Below, in pieces: positions 8,082 through 16,354 of a stretch of DNA of 31,145 nt. Source of the DNA: Chloroflexota bacterium (lineage in GTDB: Bacteria > Chloroflexota > UBA6077 > JACCZL01); NCBI GenBank assembly GCA_020845495.1, contig JADLFM010000126.1:1-31145 (forward strand), given 5' to 3'. The translations under genes and the position numbers were made by a program. Numbering within the stretch: position 1 is the first letter of the stretch; every line of letters begins with the position of its first letter. Below the pieces are notes generated by a model. It made no database searches, was not told the origin of the DNA, and worked only from the letters and a program-made list of their open reading frames with translations.

Positions 8082-9020
8082 TCAGCCAATCTTGCGGGCA
8101 AACGTTACGAAGATATCGCCGAGATCGATGGCCACCAACCGATCAGCCTGCCCGGTTTTCCGGACCAGCCAGTCGAGGGCCTGGTAGGCCGGACGGCAGT
8201 ACGACTCCAGCCGGGAGACGAGATACGACAGCCGCACGACGCGCCGATGGGGCGCCATCTCGACGACGCGATAGCCGGCTTTGGCCAGCATGTTATGCAG
8301 CGACCGCCGCGAGAAGTACACCAGGTGCATCTGCATGTACCATGGCCAGCGCCGGCCGGCCAGGCGCGGGAAGAGCGCGTCCACGTTCATAGTCGAGATG
8401 GCAAGCAGTCCATTCGGCTTCAGAACGCGATGCATCTGGCGCAGTTCGGCGAGTGGGTCCGACAGGTGCTCGATCACGTCCCACATCGTGACCACGTCGA
8501 ACGACGCTTCCGGCAGGTGGACCGTCTCGAGGGTGCCGTGCCGCACGTCGAGGCCCCGCTCACGGGCACGCTCGACCGACCAGCGCGACGGCTCCACGCC
8601 ACTGACATCCCAGGCGTGCTCCCGCGCCACTTCGAGGAAGAGCCCAAGATGGCAGCCGACATCGAGCAGGCGGCCGGTCCGCTCGTGGCGATGCAGCATC
8701 GCCAGATCTCGACTGAAGGTCTCGATCCGGCCGCTCCGCTCCTCCTCGTACCGCCGATCCACGACCTCGTCATAGGCGTCGAGGATCTCTTCACACGAGG
8801 GCACCGGGCTCTGGTACACCAGCCCGCACCGACGGCATTTTACGATCGGGCCACAAATGCCATAGGCGTTGTTGGTGCATGCGTAGAGCTCGGCGGAGGA
8901 ACCATGGCCGTTGCGCCGCTCGGCGGCGGGATACAACTCCTGGGCGTCCCAGCTACCGCAGAGATTACATGGAACCTTGACAAGCGTTTCGGGGGCTAAG
9001 ATCTCGAGCTCTGCCGACAT
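8082..9020 (-). CDS. SAM-dependent methyltransferase with N-terminal zinc-binding domain
   Basis: The 312-residue reading frame starts at the ATG at 9020, with AAGGTG just upstream; a GTG at 9038 would add six residues. Counted from the GTG, the N-terminus has Cys pairs C24/C27 and C68/C71 with C54 and C62 between them. This is the zinc-ribbon layout seen in sugar or O-antigen C-methyltransferases. A class I SAM fold follows: motif I LLDVGCHLG at about 124-132, an acidic residue after the second strand (GVEPS), and a WDVIEHL block. It is upstream of and co-directional with the glycosyltransferase gene (21-bp gap), which suggests methylation of a surface glycan or glycolipid. The exact substrate is unknown. 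Confidence 0.88.
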   Translation of the reverse strand: MSAELEILAPETLVKVPCNLCGSWDAQELYPAAERRNGHGSSAELYACTNNAYGICGPIVKCRRCGLVYQSPVPSCEEILDAYDEVVDRRYEEERSGRIETFSRDLAMLHRHERTGRLLDVGCHLGLFLEVAREHAWDVSGVEPSRWSVERARERGLDVRHGTLETVHLPEASFDVVTMWDVIEHLSDPLAELRQMHRVLKPNGLLAISTMNVDALFPRLAGRRWPWYMQMHLVYFSRRSLHNMLAKAGYRVVEMAPHRRVVRLSYLVSRLESYCRPAYQALDWLVRKTGQADRLVAIDLGDIFVTFARKIG

Positions 9021-9281
9021 CGCACCTTCAGCGACCACAGTTCTTGATCTCGACGCACGAACTGTCGGTCAACCCTGAGACCAGGGGCTGCCGGAGAAGC
9101 CGGGGTGCAGGATATATGCCACCATCAGCCTGCAAGCAGCGCCCTTCCGATCCAAATCGAGCAGCCAACCCGGCGTCGGCGGGGGGCCGCGGGATGCGCG
9201 CTGCCGACTTCTCGTACAGCGCTGAACGGGGCGTCCTTGCAGGGGCGCGCATCGCCGCGTAAAGAGTACGGGGTTTCTCGC

Positions 9282-9313
9282 CGCTCGTCAACATGCAATT
9301 TCACTGACGAGCG
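9282..9313. other. Perfect 9-bp stem hairpin
   Basis: CGCTCGTCA at 9282-9290 pairs exactly with TGACGAGCG at 9305-9313 across a 14-base A/T-richer loop. No T-tract follows on either strand. It could be a regulatory RNA structure or an operator; its function is not evident. Confidence 0.45.
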
Positions 9314-9408
9314 AATCTGACCTTACGCACTGTCCCCATCCGTGTCCCCAACCGTGCGCACGTACTTCGTGTCCCCAGGCTTACCCCCTCCGGGATTTCC
9401 CTCTCACC

Positions 9409-9450
9409 CCCGGCCCCCTCGTCCGCACGTGGGCGGGAGAGGGGGCCGGG
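9409..9450. repeat. REP-like dispersed palindrome, intact copy
   Basis: CCCGGCCCCCTC (9409-9420) and GAGGGGGCCGGG (9439-9450) form a perfect 12-bp stem, with a second CCGC/GCGG stem in the loop. It is preceded by CTCACCC. The left half recurs at 31009-31035 and a degenerate relative at about 23317-23342, always in intergenic space. It may also terminate transcription of the upstream FAD oxidase gene. Confidence 0.7.
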
Positions 9451-9626
9451 ACACTCGGTCACCATGCGAGCCGGCACGGTGGTACCGCACGGTAGTACCG
9501 AGACAGTGCGTGCGGAACAGTGCACTGAGGCGTATCGACCACCGTCAGCGGCTTCGCCGCAAGGATGACGTTATCGTCTACCCACCGTCGTCTGCCCCGG
9601 TCTGGCCTAGCGCATGACCGGCGGAC

Positions 9627-11024
9627 TCACACTCGAGCCCCGGCCGGCCTGATGTTCTGGTTGATGCAGAAGAGGTTTCCTGGGTCGTACGCGTGCTTGA
9701 TGACCGCGAGCCGTGGGTAGTTGGCGCCGTAGGCCGCACGGACGCGGTCCTCGCCTTCCTCGCCAAGGTCGTTCACGTAGACGCCGCGCTCCAGAAACGG
9801 TTGCATCGCCTCGAAGAACGCCCGCGTCCAGTTGATGTTTGCGTCCGAGTCGTCAGGGCTGTCCCACTGTGACAGGATCAGGAAATCGTACCGATTGCCG
9901 CCTCGGTGTGGGAACGCCGTATCCGCGGGATCCACGCGAGCCGCCGCGCCGTGCAGTTGCTGGAGGGCAACCCCGGAGGCCGCCGACGGCTTGGTCGCCA
10001 GGAAGCTGAGCATGACCTCGATCGCCCCGTCGGTGAGGTTCGTCAGCCAGGCCGACTTCCAGTAGTGCTGTCGACCTGATGGGAAGCCAGCGTCGGAGCT
10101 GCTCTGGAGCGCGCAGAAATCCGTAGGCTCGATCGCACCAGCCAGTGGCGGCCCAAACTCGAGCAGGGGCTGCACGGCTCGCGCTCCGGTCGCCAGGTCG
10201 CCGCTATAGCACACCCCGATCGACACACCGGGCGCACCGTCCTCGCCAGTCCACAGCGCGCCGACCGTGGTCAGCTCGTCCACGCAGGTGCTCGCGAACT
10301 CGTGGTAGAAGCGGAGCACGTCGCGCGCCTTCGCAAACGGATAGCTCACCCCGCCCGCCAGCACCGGGCCGACGTCATGCAGCCGGTAGGTGAACGAGGT
10401 CACCACGCCGAAGTTCCCACCACCGCCCCGGATGGCCCAGAACAGGTCGTCGTGTTCCTCGGCACTGACCGTCAGCAGCCGTCCATCGGCCGTCACGACG
10501 TCGGCGGAGAGCAGGTTGTCGCAGGCCAGCCCGTGCTTGCCGTTCAGCCAGCCGAGGCCGCCGCCCAGGGTCAGCCCGGCGATCCCAGTCACAGAGACGA
10601 TGCCCGTCGGCGTGGCGAGCCCGAACGCCTGGGTTTCGCGGTCAAGATCGCCCAGAGTCAGGCCCGGCTGCGCCTGGACGATGCGCTGCATCGGGACCAC
10701 CCGGATGCCCTTCATACTGGAGAGGTCCAGCATCACGCCGCCGTCGCAGACAGCCGTCCCCGCGACACTGTGCCCACCACCTCGCACCGAGACAGGCAGG
10801 CCGTGGTCACGCGCAAGCTGCACGCCACGGATGACGTCGGCTGCGCCAGCACAGCGCGCAATGATGGCTGGGCGACGATCGATCATGCCGTTGAAGACCC
10901 GGCGCGCCGCGTCGTAACCGACGCAGCCGGGATAAAGCACGGGTCCGCGCATCCCCGCGACCAGCGCGTTGACATCGGCCGCACGAAGCTCTCGCCATGG
11001 TTCGGCTGCCTGCTCGATGATCAT
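9627..11024 (-). CDS. FAD-linked oxidase, berberine-bridge-enzyme type
   Basis: The 465-residue frame is started at the ATG at 11024, which has GAGGAG five bases upstream; longer in-frame starts lack this. It has an FAD_binding_4 (PCMH-type) domain with the RGGGHS motif, where H85 is the expected covalent FAD attachment residue, then a substrate-binding region, and a C-terminal BBE segment NLFCINQNIRP. In bi-covalent members a cysteine occurs in the loop corresponding to GLATPTGIV (136-143). No cysteine is present here, so attachment through the histidine alone is expected. Such oxidases act on alcohols, sugars or aromatic compounds with oxygen. No signal peptide is seen. The substrate is not predictable from the sequence. 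It lies 224 bp downstream of a LuxR-type regulator on the same strand. Confidence 0.9.
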   Translation of the reverse strand: MIIEQAAEPWRELRAADVNALVAGMRGPVLYPGCVGYDAARRVFNGMIDRRPAIIARCAGAADVIRGVQLARDHGLPVSVRGGGHSVAGTAVCDGGVMLDLSSMKGIRVVPMQRIVQAQPGLTLGDLDRETQAFGLATPTGIVSVTGIAGLTLGGGLGWLNGKHGLACDNLLSADVVTADGRLLTVSAEEHDDLFWAIRGGGGNFGVVTSFTYRLHDVGPVLAGGVSYPFAKARDVLRFYHEFASTCVDELTTVGALWTGEDGAPGVSIGVCYSGDLATGARAVQPLLEFGPPLAGAIEPTDFCALQSSSDAGFPSGRQHYWKSAWLTNLTDGAIEVMLSFLATKPSAASGVALQQLHGAAARVDPADTAFPHRGGNRYDFLILSQWDSPDDSDANINWTRAFFEAMQPFLERGVYVNDLGEEGEDRVRAAYGANYPRLAVIKHAYDPGNLFCINQNIRPAGARV

Positions 11025-11248
11025 GTCACTCCTCGCGGTCATCCGCGCCACCCCCTGTGGTGATGGAGCGTCTCGCCACCCCTGATCGTCGCACCACGCT
11101 TCTGCTGGTTGTCGGCTCGCAGAACGGATCAGCTTGGCGCCCACGACGAGCGTAGTCCAGAAGCCGAGGTCGGGACCCTCGTAGAAAGTACGGGGATCGG
11201 CACCGCCATATACTGGCTGCGAGCGGGAACGATGTTCGGAGGAGCCGC

Positions 11249-13846
11249 TTACCTGTCAGCAGGGAGCGTCGACGCGAGGCCGTGATCGAGCGCCCAGACC
11301 GTCAACTGACGCTTGTTCTCCAGGCCGAGCTTGCCCAATATATTTGCCACGTGCCACTCGATCGTCCGCTGAGATACCACAAGCCGCTGGGCTACCTCGC
11401 GATTGGTGAGGCCGCGCCCGACCAGGCCTACGATCTCCCGCTCACGGGGGCTGAGCCGCGCGACCGGCTCTGTCGCCGTCGCGCCGTCGCCCTCAACCGC
11501 ACATGACCCAGCGGCAGCCAGAGCCTCCTCCACAGCCTCATCCAGGGACAGCCCCCGTCCCACACTCCAGAACGCCACGAAGACCGCCTCATCCAGCTGC
11601 TGGCGCACTGCAGCGATAGTACGATCGTAGTCGACACGATTGGACGGCCACAGACTGGCAAGGACCTGCTCCAGCCCGACCTCGCCAGCCCCCCACAGGC
11701 GAGCCGCCTGCTCCAGCCGTCCTTGACCGGCCAGCACGCCGGCCAGCCCGATGACGCACTCGGTCACCCCGCGCCGGTCGCCTGCCCGCTGAAATGCTGC
11801 GAGCGCTTCCTCAAAGCATGCACGCGCCCGGCGGTAGTCGCGTCGCCGTAACGCGATATAGCCCAGGTTGTGCACGACGAACTCGAAGAAGACACCGGGG
11901 CCGGCCGCTCGGAACTGGATGACGCTCTCCTCGTACAGCGCCTCCGCGCGCACATCGTCACCACGGACCCGCGCCACGTCACCACAACTGTTGAGGGACA
12001 GCGCCAACATCCACGGATCGCCGGCCATACGGGCCGCCGAGAGGCCTGCCTGCGCCGATGCCTCCGCACCCAGGAGGTCTCCTCGAGCTACGGCGACCAG
12101 TGTGAGCACCTGGAGCATCCTCGACTGCCAGAACATATCGGCCTGATCCCGGGCGGCCACAAGGCTTTGCGTCAAATGGGGCTCAGCGACCGCGTACGCT
12201 CCCTCGTTCGCGGCAAGGAGTCCGAGCAGGCCGCGCGAGCGCCCCTGGATCGTCACATCGCCGACTGCACGTGCTACCTCTATGGATGCCTCAAGCCGCT
12301 GCCGACCGACCGCGAAATCACACTGGAGGCCGGCCATCAGGCCGGCGCCCTGTAGCGCCCGCGCCCGCATCGCCGAGGGACGAGACGATCCGGGCAGAGC
12401 CAGCGCCCGCTCGATCCACTCACGGCCCTCAGTCCATACTTGATCTCGGTTCCAGAACCACCAGAGAGAACTAACGAGGCGAAGCGCCTCGGCGGCACCA
12501 CTGTCGAGGTACCAGGTCAGCGCGGTTCGCAGATTGCCGTGCTCCCGCCGCAGCCGCTCATGCCACGTCGCCTGGTTTGGCCCGTACAGCTCCGGCTCGG
12601 CGCATTCCACCCAGTGGAGGAAGTACGCGGCGTGCCGGACACGGGTCACCGTGACTTCCTGACAGGCCGCCAGCCGCTCGTGGCCGTACTCCGCTAGCGT
12701 CTCCAACAGGCGGTAGCGCATCTGGCCGGAGCTTTCCGGCTCGGCGATCACGAGCGACTTATCCACAAGACCGACGAGGAGGCCGAGCACGTCATGCTGG
12801 TCGAACGATGGGGCTTCGTCTGCCTCGAACGCACACACGGCCTCCGCGGCGTCCAGCGTCCACCCACCGGAGAAGACTGAGAGCCGCCGTAGCAGCACCC
12901 GCTCCTCCTCGGCGAGCAGGTCGTAGCTCCAATCGATCAGCGCCCGCAAAGTCTGCTGACGTGGCAAGGCGCCCCGGCTGACGGCGAACAGGCGAAACCG
13001 GTTGTCCAGCCGTGCGGCGATCTGCGCCACCGACAGTGCGCGCACGCGAGCGGCTGCCATCTCGATCGCCAAGGGAATTCCGTCCAGGCGCCGGCAGACC
13101 TGCGCCACAACCGCCACGTTCTCTGCCGTCACCTCGAATCCTGGTGCAGCTTGCCGCGCCCGTTCGAGGAAGAGACGCACGGCCTCAGCCTCGAGAAGCA
13201 CCGTAGTAGGGAGGGACGGGTCAGGATCGGGTACGCGGAGCGGCCCGACAGACCACGTCACCTCCCCGGGGACGGCGAGGACTTCTCGGCTCGTGGCGAT
13301 GATGCGTACCTGCGGACAGGCCGGAAGCAGCTGCCCGATGAGATTTGCGCACGCCGCCACGAGATGTTCGCAGGTATCCAGGATCACCAGGATGCGCGCC
13401 GCTCGGAGAGCAGCCAGCAACGCCATCCGCGACGACTGGCCCGGCGACTCTCGAGCTCCCAACACAGTCGCGACCGCTTGTGGCACCAGTGCTGGGTCGG
13501 ACAACGGCGCGAGCTCGACGAGCCAGACCCCGTCTGGAAATCGACCGCGTACAACCTCGGCCACACGCAAGGCAAGGCGTGTCTTCCCAACCCCGGGCGG
13601 GCCCACCAGCGTCACCAGTCGATGCGCTGTCAGCACATCGGCGAGCTCGGCGGCCTCACGCTCACGCCCGACGAAGCTGGTCAGTGGCGCCGGCAGGCTA
13701 TCCGACCGGCCCCGTCGCCGCAAGCGGGGCGTTCGATCCGAATCTGACTCGCATCCGGCGACGGACGTCAGCCGGCCTCTCCCACCTGCGATCCGATGGT
13801 CCCAGCCCTGACCGTCGTGAGAGCCGCTCGCTCGCTCGCGCGCCAT
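11249..13846 (-). CDS. NTPase-TPR-LuxR family transcriptional regulator
   Basis: This 865-residue protein starts with a basic, low-complexity leader. An NB-ARC-type STAND ATPase follows, with SFVGRERE at about 57-64, Walker A GPPGVGKT at 82-89 and Walker B LVILD at about 153-157. A long helical TPR-like region covers roughly 400-780, and a LuxR helix-turn-helix lies at about 795-858 (LSPREREI and the recognition segment SQRTIEWHVANILGKLG). The architecture is typical of large STAND activators that bind a ligand, hydrolyse or exchange nucleotide, and switch DNA binding. The gene is divergent from the methyltransferase/gluconokinase/enoyl-CoA hydratase operon and upstream of the FAD oxidase, so either may be its target. 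A TATACT element lies about 105 bases upstream of the ATG. Confidence 0.92.
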   Translation of the reverse strand: MARERASGSHDGQGWDHRIAGGRGRLTSVAGCESDSDRTPRLRRRGRSDSLPAPLTSFVGREREAAELADVLTAHRLVTLVGPPGVGKTRLALRVAEVVRGRFPDGVWLVELAPLSDPALVPQAVATVLGARESPGQSSRMALLAALRAARILVILDTCEHLVAACANLIGQLLPACPQVRIIATSREVLAVPGEVTWSVGPLRVPDPDPSLPTTVLLEAEAVRLFLERARQAAPGFEVTAENVAVVAQVCRRLDGIPLAIEMAAARVRALSVAQIAARLDNRFRLFAVSRGALPRQQTLRALIDWSYDLLAEEERVLLRRLSVFSGGWTLDAAEAVCAFEADEAPSFDQHDVLGLLVGLVDKSLVIAEPESSGQMRYRLLETLAEYGHERLAACQEVTVTRVRHAAYFLHWVECAEPELYGPNQATWHERLRREHGNLRTALTWYLDSGAAEALRLVSSLWWFWNRDQVWTEGREWIERALALPGSSRPSAMRARALQGAGLMAGLQCDFAVGRQRLEASIEVARAVGDVTIQGRSRGLLGLLAANEGAYAVAEPHLTQSLVAARDQADMFWQSRMLQVLTLVAVARGDLLGAEASAQAGLSAARMAGDPWMLALSLNSCGDVARVRGDDVRAEALYEESVIQFRAAGPGVFFEFVVHNLGYIALRRRDYRRARACFEEALAAFQRAGDRRGVTECVIGLAGVLAGQGRLEQAARLWGAGEVGLEQVLASLWPSNRVDYDRTIAAVRQQLDEAVFVAFWSVGRGLSLDEAVEEALAAAGSCAVEGDGATATEPVARLSPREREIVGLVGRGLTNREVAQRLVVSQRTIEWHVANILGKLGLENKRQLTVWALDHGLASTLPADR

Positions 13847-13950
13847 TCGCCACCCGCGGCCTGACCGGTCTCCCGTGAGTCCTGACGGCTGACCGTACTA
13901 CAGTGAGCGCAGTCGTGTCGGTGCCCTGATCCGCGTGACGCCTGGGCGAC

Positions 13951-13956
13951 AGTATA
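13951..13956 (-). promoter_or_regulatory. Possible -10 element (TATACT) for the LuxR regulator gene
   Basis: AGTATA on the plus strand reads TATACT on the minus strand, about 105 bases upstream of the regulator ATG. No recognisable -35 hexamer accompanies it. The call rests on identity with the other TATACT elements of the window. Confidence 0.3.
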
Positions 13957-14103
13957 GCGGAGGGTGTCGACTTCGAGTGACCGTACGCAGTCTCGCGTGG
14001 ACGGAGGGATCAAAGCTTCGCCGGGTCGAGCCGGGTACGGGGAATTGCTGCCCGGCGTAAGCATCACCTCGCGCGCATCCGGGCGAGGGGGATCGAGCGT
14101 GGC

Positions 14104-14112
14104 TGGTATACT
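14104..14112 (+). promoter_or_regulatory. Possible extended -10 promoter (TGG-TATACT) for the methyltransferase operon
   Basis: TATACT at 14107-14112 is preceded by TGG, the extended -10 form that tolerates a poor -35. It would give a 5' leader of about 130 bases before the GTG at 14252. Confidence 0.35.
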
Positions 14113-14251
14113 GGCGCCGTCCGAGCCGGGGGTCGTACCTGACGGCCCTGGTTGGCAGCCGTCCAGCGGCGCGAGCCGGCCGAGGAACGGGCGCATTTCG
14201 CCGTGGGCGCAGCCAGTCGGGCGCGCCGCGGTGCGCGGAGGATGTCCAGGC

Positions 14252-14821
14252 GTGCGGTCGCGGCTTCGGTTCCTCAGCGAGTTCGTGCGCAACCCGAAGC
14301 AACTTGGCTCGATCACGCCAAGCTCGCGCTTCCTTGCCCGCGAGCTACTCGGGCGCATCGACTTCGAGCGGACCCGGCGGATCGTCGAGCTTGGGCCGGG
14401 CACTGGCGTCTTCACCGTGCCGCTGCTCGAGCGGCTGGCGCCAGATGCGGCGTTGATCGCCATCGACACGAACGAGGGGTTCGTGGCCCAACTGCGGCGT
14501 GAGATCCAGGATCCTCGCCTGACCGTCCTGCACGACTCGGCCGAGCGCGTCGATCGAATCGTCGCCGATGCTGGCTGGGGGCACGCCGATCTGGTGGTGT
14601 CCGGGATTCCGTACAGCCTGTTGCCACGTCCGCTCCGACTCAGCATTCTCGAGTCGACCTGTCGCTGCCTCCGGCACGATGGCAAGTTCATCGGGTACCA
14701 ATATTCGCTGATGCTGCGTCCGTACTTGCTGCGCGTATTCGGCAACGTCCACTACCGATCGGTGCTGCTCAACATCCCGCCCGCCTTCGTGTACGAGAGC
14801 CGGGCGCAGCGGTCCGGCTGA
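14252..14821 (+). CDS. PmtA/Erm-like SAM-dependent methyltransferase
   Basis: The 189-residue protein is started at the GTG at 14252, which has GGAGGA nine bases upstream and begins directly at the family-type N-terminus (RFLSEFVRNPKQ and GSITPSSRFL). SAM motif I is ELGPGTG at 46-52, an acidic residue ends the second strand (IDTNEGF), and SGIPYSLLP at 117-125 resembles the motif IV of KsgA/Erm and of PmtA. This short form matches bacterial phospholipid N-methyltransferases (phosphatidylethanolamine methylation) better than rRNA dimethylases, which have an extra C-terminal domain. The lipid substrate is inferred, not shown. It is the first of three co-directional genes, with three bases before the next ATG. 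Confidence 0.75.
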   Translation: MRSRLRFLSEFVRNPKQLGSITPSSRFLARELLGRIDFERTRRIVELGPGTGVFTVPLLERLAPDAALIAIDTNEGFVAQLRREIQDPRLTVLHDSAERVDRIVADAGWGHADLVVSGIPYSLLPRPLRLSILESTCRCLRHDGKFIGYQYSLMLRPYLLRVFGNVHYRSVLLNIPPAFVYESRAQRSG

Positions 14822-14824
14822 CCG

Positions 14825-16354
14825 ATGGCCGAGCAGCGCGGACCAGCCGGGCGGCCCGGGCCAGCCGAGCGCCCCCTCGTCCTGGCGCTCGACGTCGGGA
14901 CCACCACGGTGCGGGCGGAGGCGTACGACGCCCGCGGCCGTGCGATCGCGGGCGTGTCGGCATCGAAGGAGTGTCCCGTCCGGACGACGCCTGATGGCGG
15001 CGTCGAGATGGACGCCGACGCCCTGTTCGAGCAGACTGTCAGGGCGATCGACGAGGCACTCGGAGCGGCTGCGACGGTGCTCGGGAGCGACTATGCGATC
15101 CGGGCGGTCGGGACGAGCACCTTCTGGCACAGCTTTCTCGGCGTCGGTGCGGACGGCCGTCCGACCACGCCGCTGATCCTTTGGGCCGACTCCCGCGCGC
15201 GGGATGAGATGGCGACGCTCCGCGAGGATCTGGACGAGCGCACCATCCACACCCAGAGCGGCAGCCCGATCCACTGGATGTACCTGCCGGCCAAGCTACG
15301 CTGGCTCGCCCGCACCCGCCCCGACGCCGTCAAGGCGACCCAACGCTGGCTCTCGTTTGGCGAGTACCTCCAGACCCGGCTACTCGGCTCGAGCGCGTGC
15401 AGCGTCTCGATGGCGTCCGGCACCGGCCTGCTCGATGGAGCCACACAGACATGGGACGAGCGGCTGCTCGCAGTGCTGCCCGCCGGCGTGCAGCACCTGT
15501 CGCAGATCGTCCAAGGAGATGAGCCAGTCGGGCGCCTCACGCCAGACTACGCCAGGCGCTGGGCGACCCTCCGTGACGCAGACTGGTTCCCGGCCGCTGG
15601 CGACGGCGCGTGCAGCAACGTCGGGAGCGGCTGCGTGACCCGTGAGCGGCTGGCGCTGATGGTCGGAACGTCTGGCGCGATCCGCGTCGCCTGGCGGGGC
15701 GACTGGCCGTCGATCCCACCCGGTCTGTGGTGCTACCGGATCGACGGCGAGCGGGTCGTGATGGGCGGCTCGCTCACGAACGGCGGTAACCTGTACGCCT
15801 GGATGCAGGACACGCTGCGCCTCGACAGCCCCGAGGAGGTCGAGCGCGAGATCGCCGCGATGGAGACCGACGCGCATGGCTTGACGGTCTTGCCGTTCCT
15901 GGCCGGCGAACGCAGCCCGGGCTATGCTGCCAACGCGCGGGCAGCCATCCTGGGCATGACCCTCGCGACTCGCCCGGTCGATGTCCTGCGGGCCGGCCTG
16001 GAAGCAGTCGCGCTCCGCTTCGCTTTGATCCACGGCATCCTCGACGGAGTGGTACCAGAAGTCCGGGAGGTCGTCGTGACGGGCGGCGCGCTCTTGAAGT
16101 CGCCGGCCTGGTCCCAGATCGTGGCCGATGCACTGGGGCGGCCGGTCGTGGCGTCCGGAGTGCCTGAAGCATCGAGCCGGGGCGCGGCACTCCTGGCCCT
16201 CGCAGCGCTCGGCGCCATCGAGAGCGTCGAGTCCGTGGACACGCCGCTCGGCGAGATCTACGAGCCGCGCCCGAGTGCGCACGAGCGTCTCCAGGCAGCC
16301 CAGGAGCGACACCGTGCCTACTACCGTCTGCTCGTCGAGGGCATGACGCCGTGA
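14825..16354 (+). CDS. FGGY-family carbohydrate kinase, probably gluconokinase
   Basis: This 509-residue protein has a full-length FGGY fold: the nucleotide/phosphate loop DVGTTTVR at 23-30, the TSTFWHSFLGV and PLILWADSRA segments at about 98-126 that resemble gluconate kinases, YLPAKLRWL at about 153-161, and the catalytic aspartate in PAAGDGA (D260). The second domain has the MVGTSGAIR and VTGGALLKSPAWSQI motifs. It would phosphorylate gluconate, or another open-chain sugar acid or polyol, with ATP in the cytoplasm. It starts three bases after the methyltransferase stop and overlaps the enoyl-CoA hydratase start (GTGA). No gluconate transporter or Entner-Doudoroff gene is nearby, so the sugar is not confirmed by context. 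Confidence 0.82.
   Translation: MAEQRGPAGRPGPAERPLVLALDVGTTTVRAEAYDARGRAIAGVSASKECPVRTTPDGGVEMDADALFEQTVRAIDEALGAAATVLGSDYAIRAVGTSTFWHSFLGVGADGRPTTPLILWADSRARDEMATLREDLDERTIHTQSGSPIHWMYLPAKLRWLARTRPDAVKATQRWLSFGEYLQTRLLGSSACSVSMASGTGLLDGATQTWDERLLAVLPAGVQHLSQIVQGDEPVGRLTPDYARRWATLRDADWFPAAGDGACSNVGSGCVTRERLALMVGTSGAIRVAWRGDWPSIPPGLWCYRIDGERVVMGGSLTNGGNLYAWMQDTLRLDSPEEVEREIAAMETDAHGLTVLPFLAGERSPGYAANARAAILGMTLATRPVDVLRAGLEAVALRFALIHGILDGVVPEVREVVVTGGALLKSPAWSQIVADALGRPVVASGVPEASSRGAALLALAALGAIESVESVDTPLGEIYEPRPSAHERLQAAQERHRAYYRLLVEGMTP

Larger units (their letters stand above)
9021..9626. other. 606-bp intergenic region with several palindromes
   Basis: No convincing gene is present; open frames here are short, rich in Arg/Pro and lack ribosome sites. 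The region holds a 9-bp-stem hairpin (9282-9313), a long REP-like hairpin (9409-9450), a pair of imperfect 13-bp direct repeats containing CGGTAGTACCG-type dyads (about 9475-9500), a 10-bp palindrome CAGTGCACTG (9518-9527) and a GCGGC-TTC-GCCGC hairpin (9548-9560). The methyltransferase promoter should lie near its left end and the terminator of the FAD oxidase near its right end. Confidence 0.6.
13847..14251. other. Divergent control region between LuxR regulator and methyltransferase operon
   Basis: These 405 bases separate the two divergent start codons chosen here. The methyltransferase reading frame stays open back to an ATG at 13964, but that stretch has no domain character and is rich in Gly, Ser, Arg and Pro, so it is treated as untranslated. 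It contains TATACT on the minus strand (13951-13956) and an extended -10 TGG-TATACT on the plus strand (14104-14112). Confidence 0.55.

Noticed and set aside
7296..8999. Long plus-strand open frame (567 codons) opposite the glycosyltransferase and methyltransferase
   Set aside because: It is antisense to two genes with clear motifs, is rich in Arg/Gln/His, and has no domain or ribosome site. In GC-rich DNA such frames arise by codon bias.
9301..9525. 74-codon minus-strand frame in the intergenic region
   Set aside because: It runs across the REP-like hairpin, lacks a ribosome site and has no recognisable fold.
10302..11063. Plus-strand frame of 253 codons within the FAD oxidase gene
   Set aside because: Antisense shadow; the minus strand has GGGHS and the BBE C-terminal motif.
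11209..11214. Plus-strand TATACT between the FAD oxidase and LuxR genes
   Set aside because: Both neighbouring genes are on the minus strand and no plus-strand gene follows, so a promoter here has no target.
13964..14251. N-terminal extension of the PmtA-like methyltransferase
   Set aside because: The 96 extra residues are low-complexity and the short family form starts at the GTG at 14252 with a good GGAGGA site.
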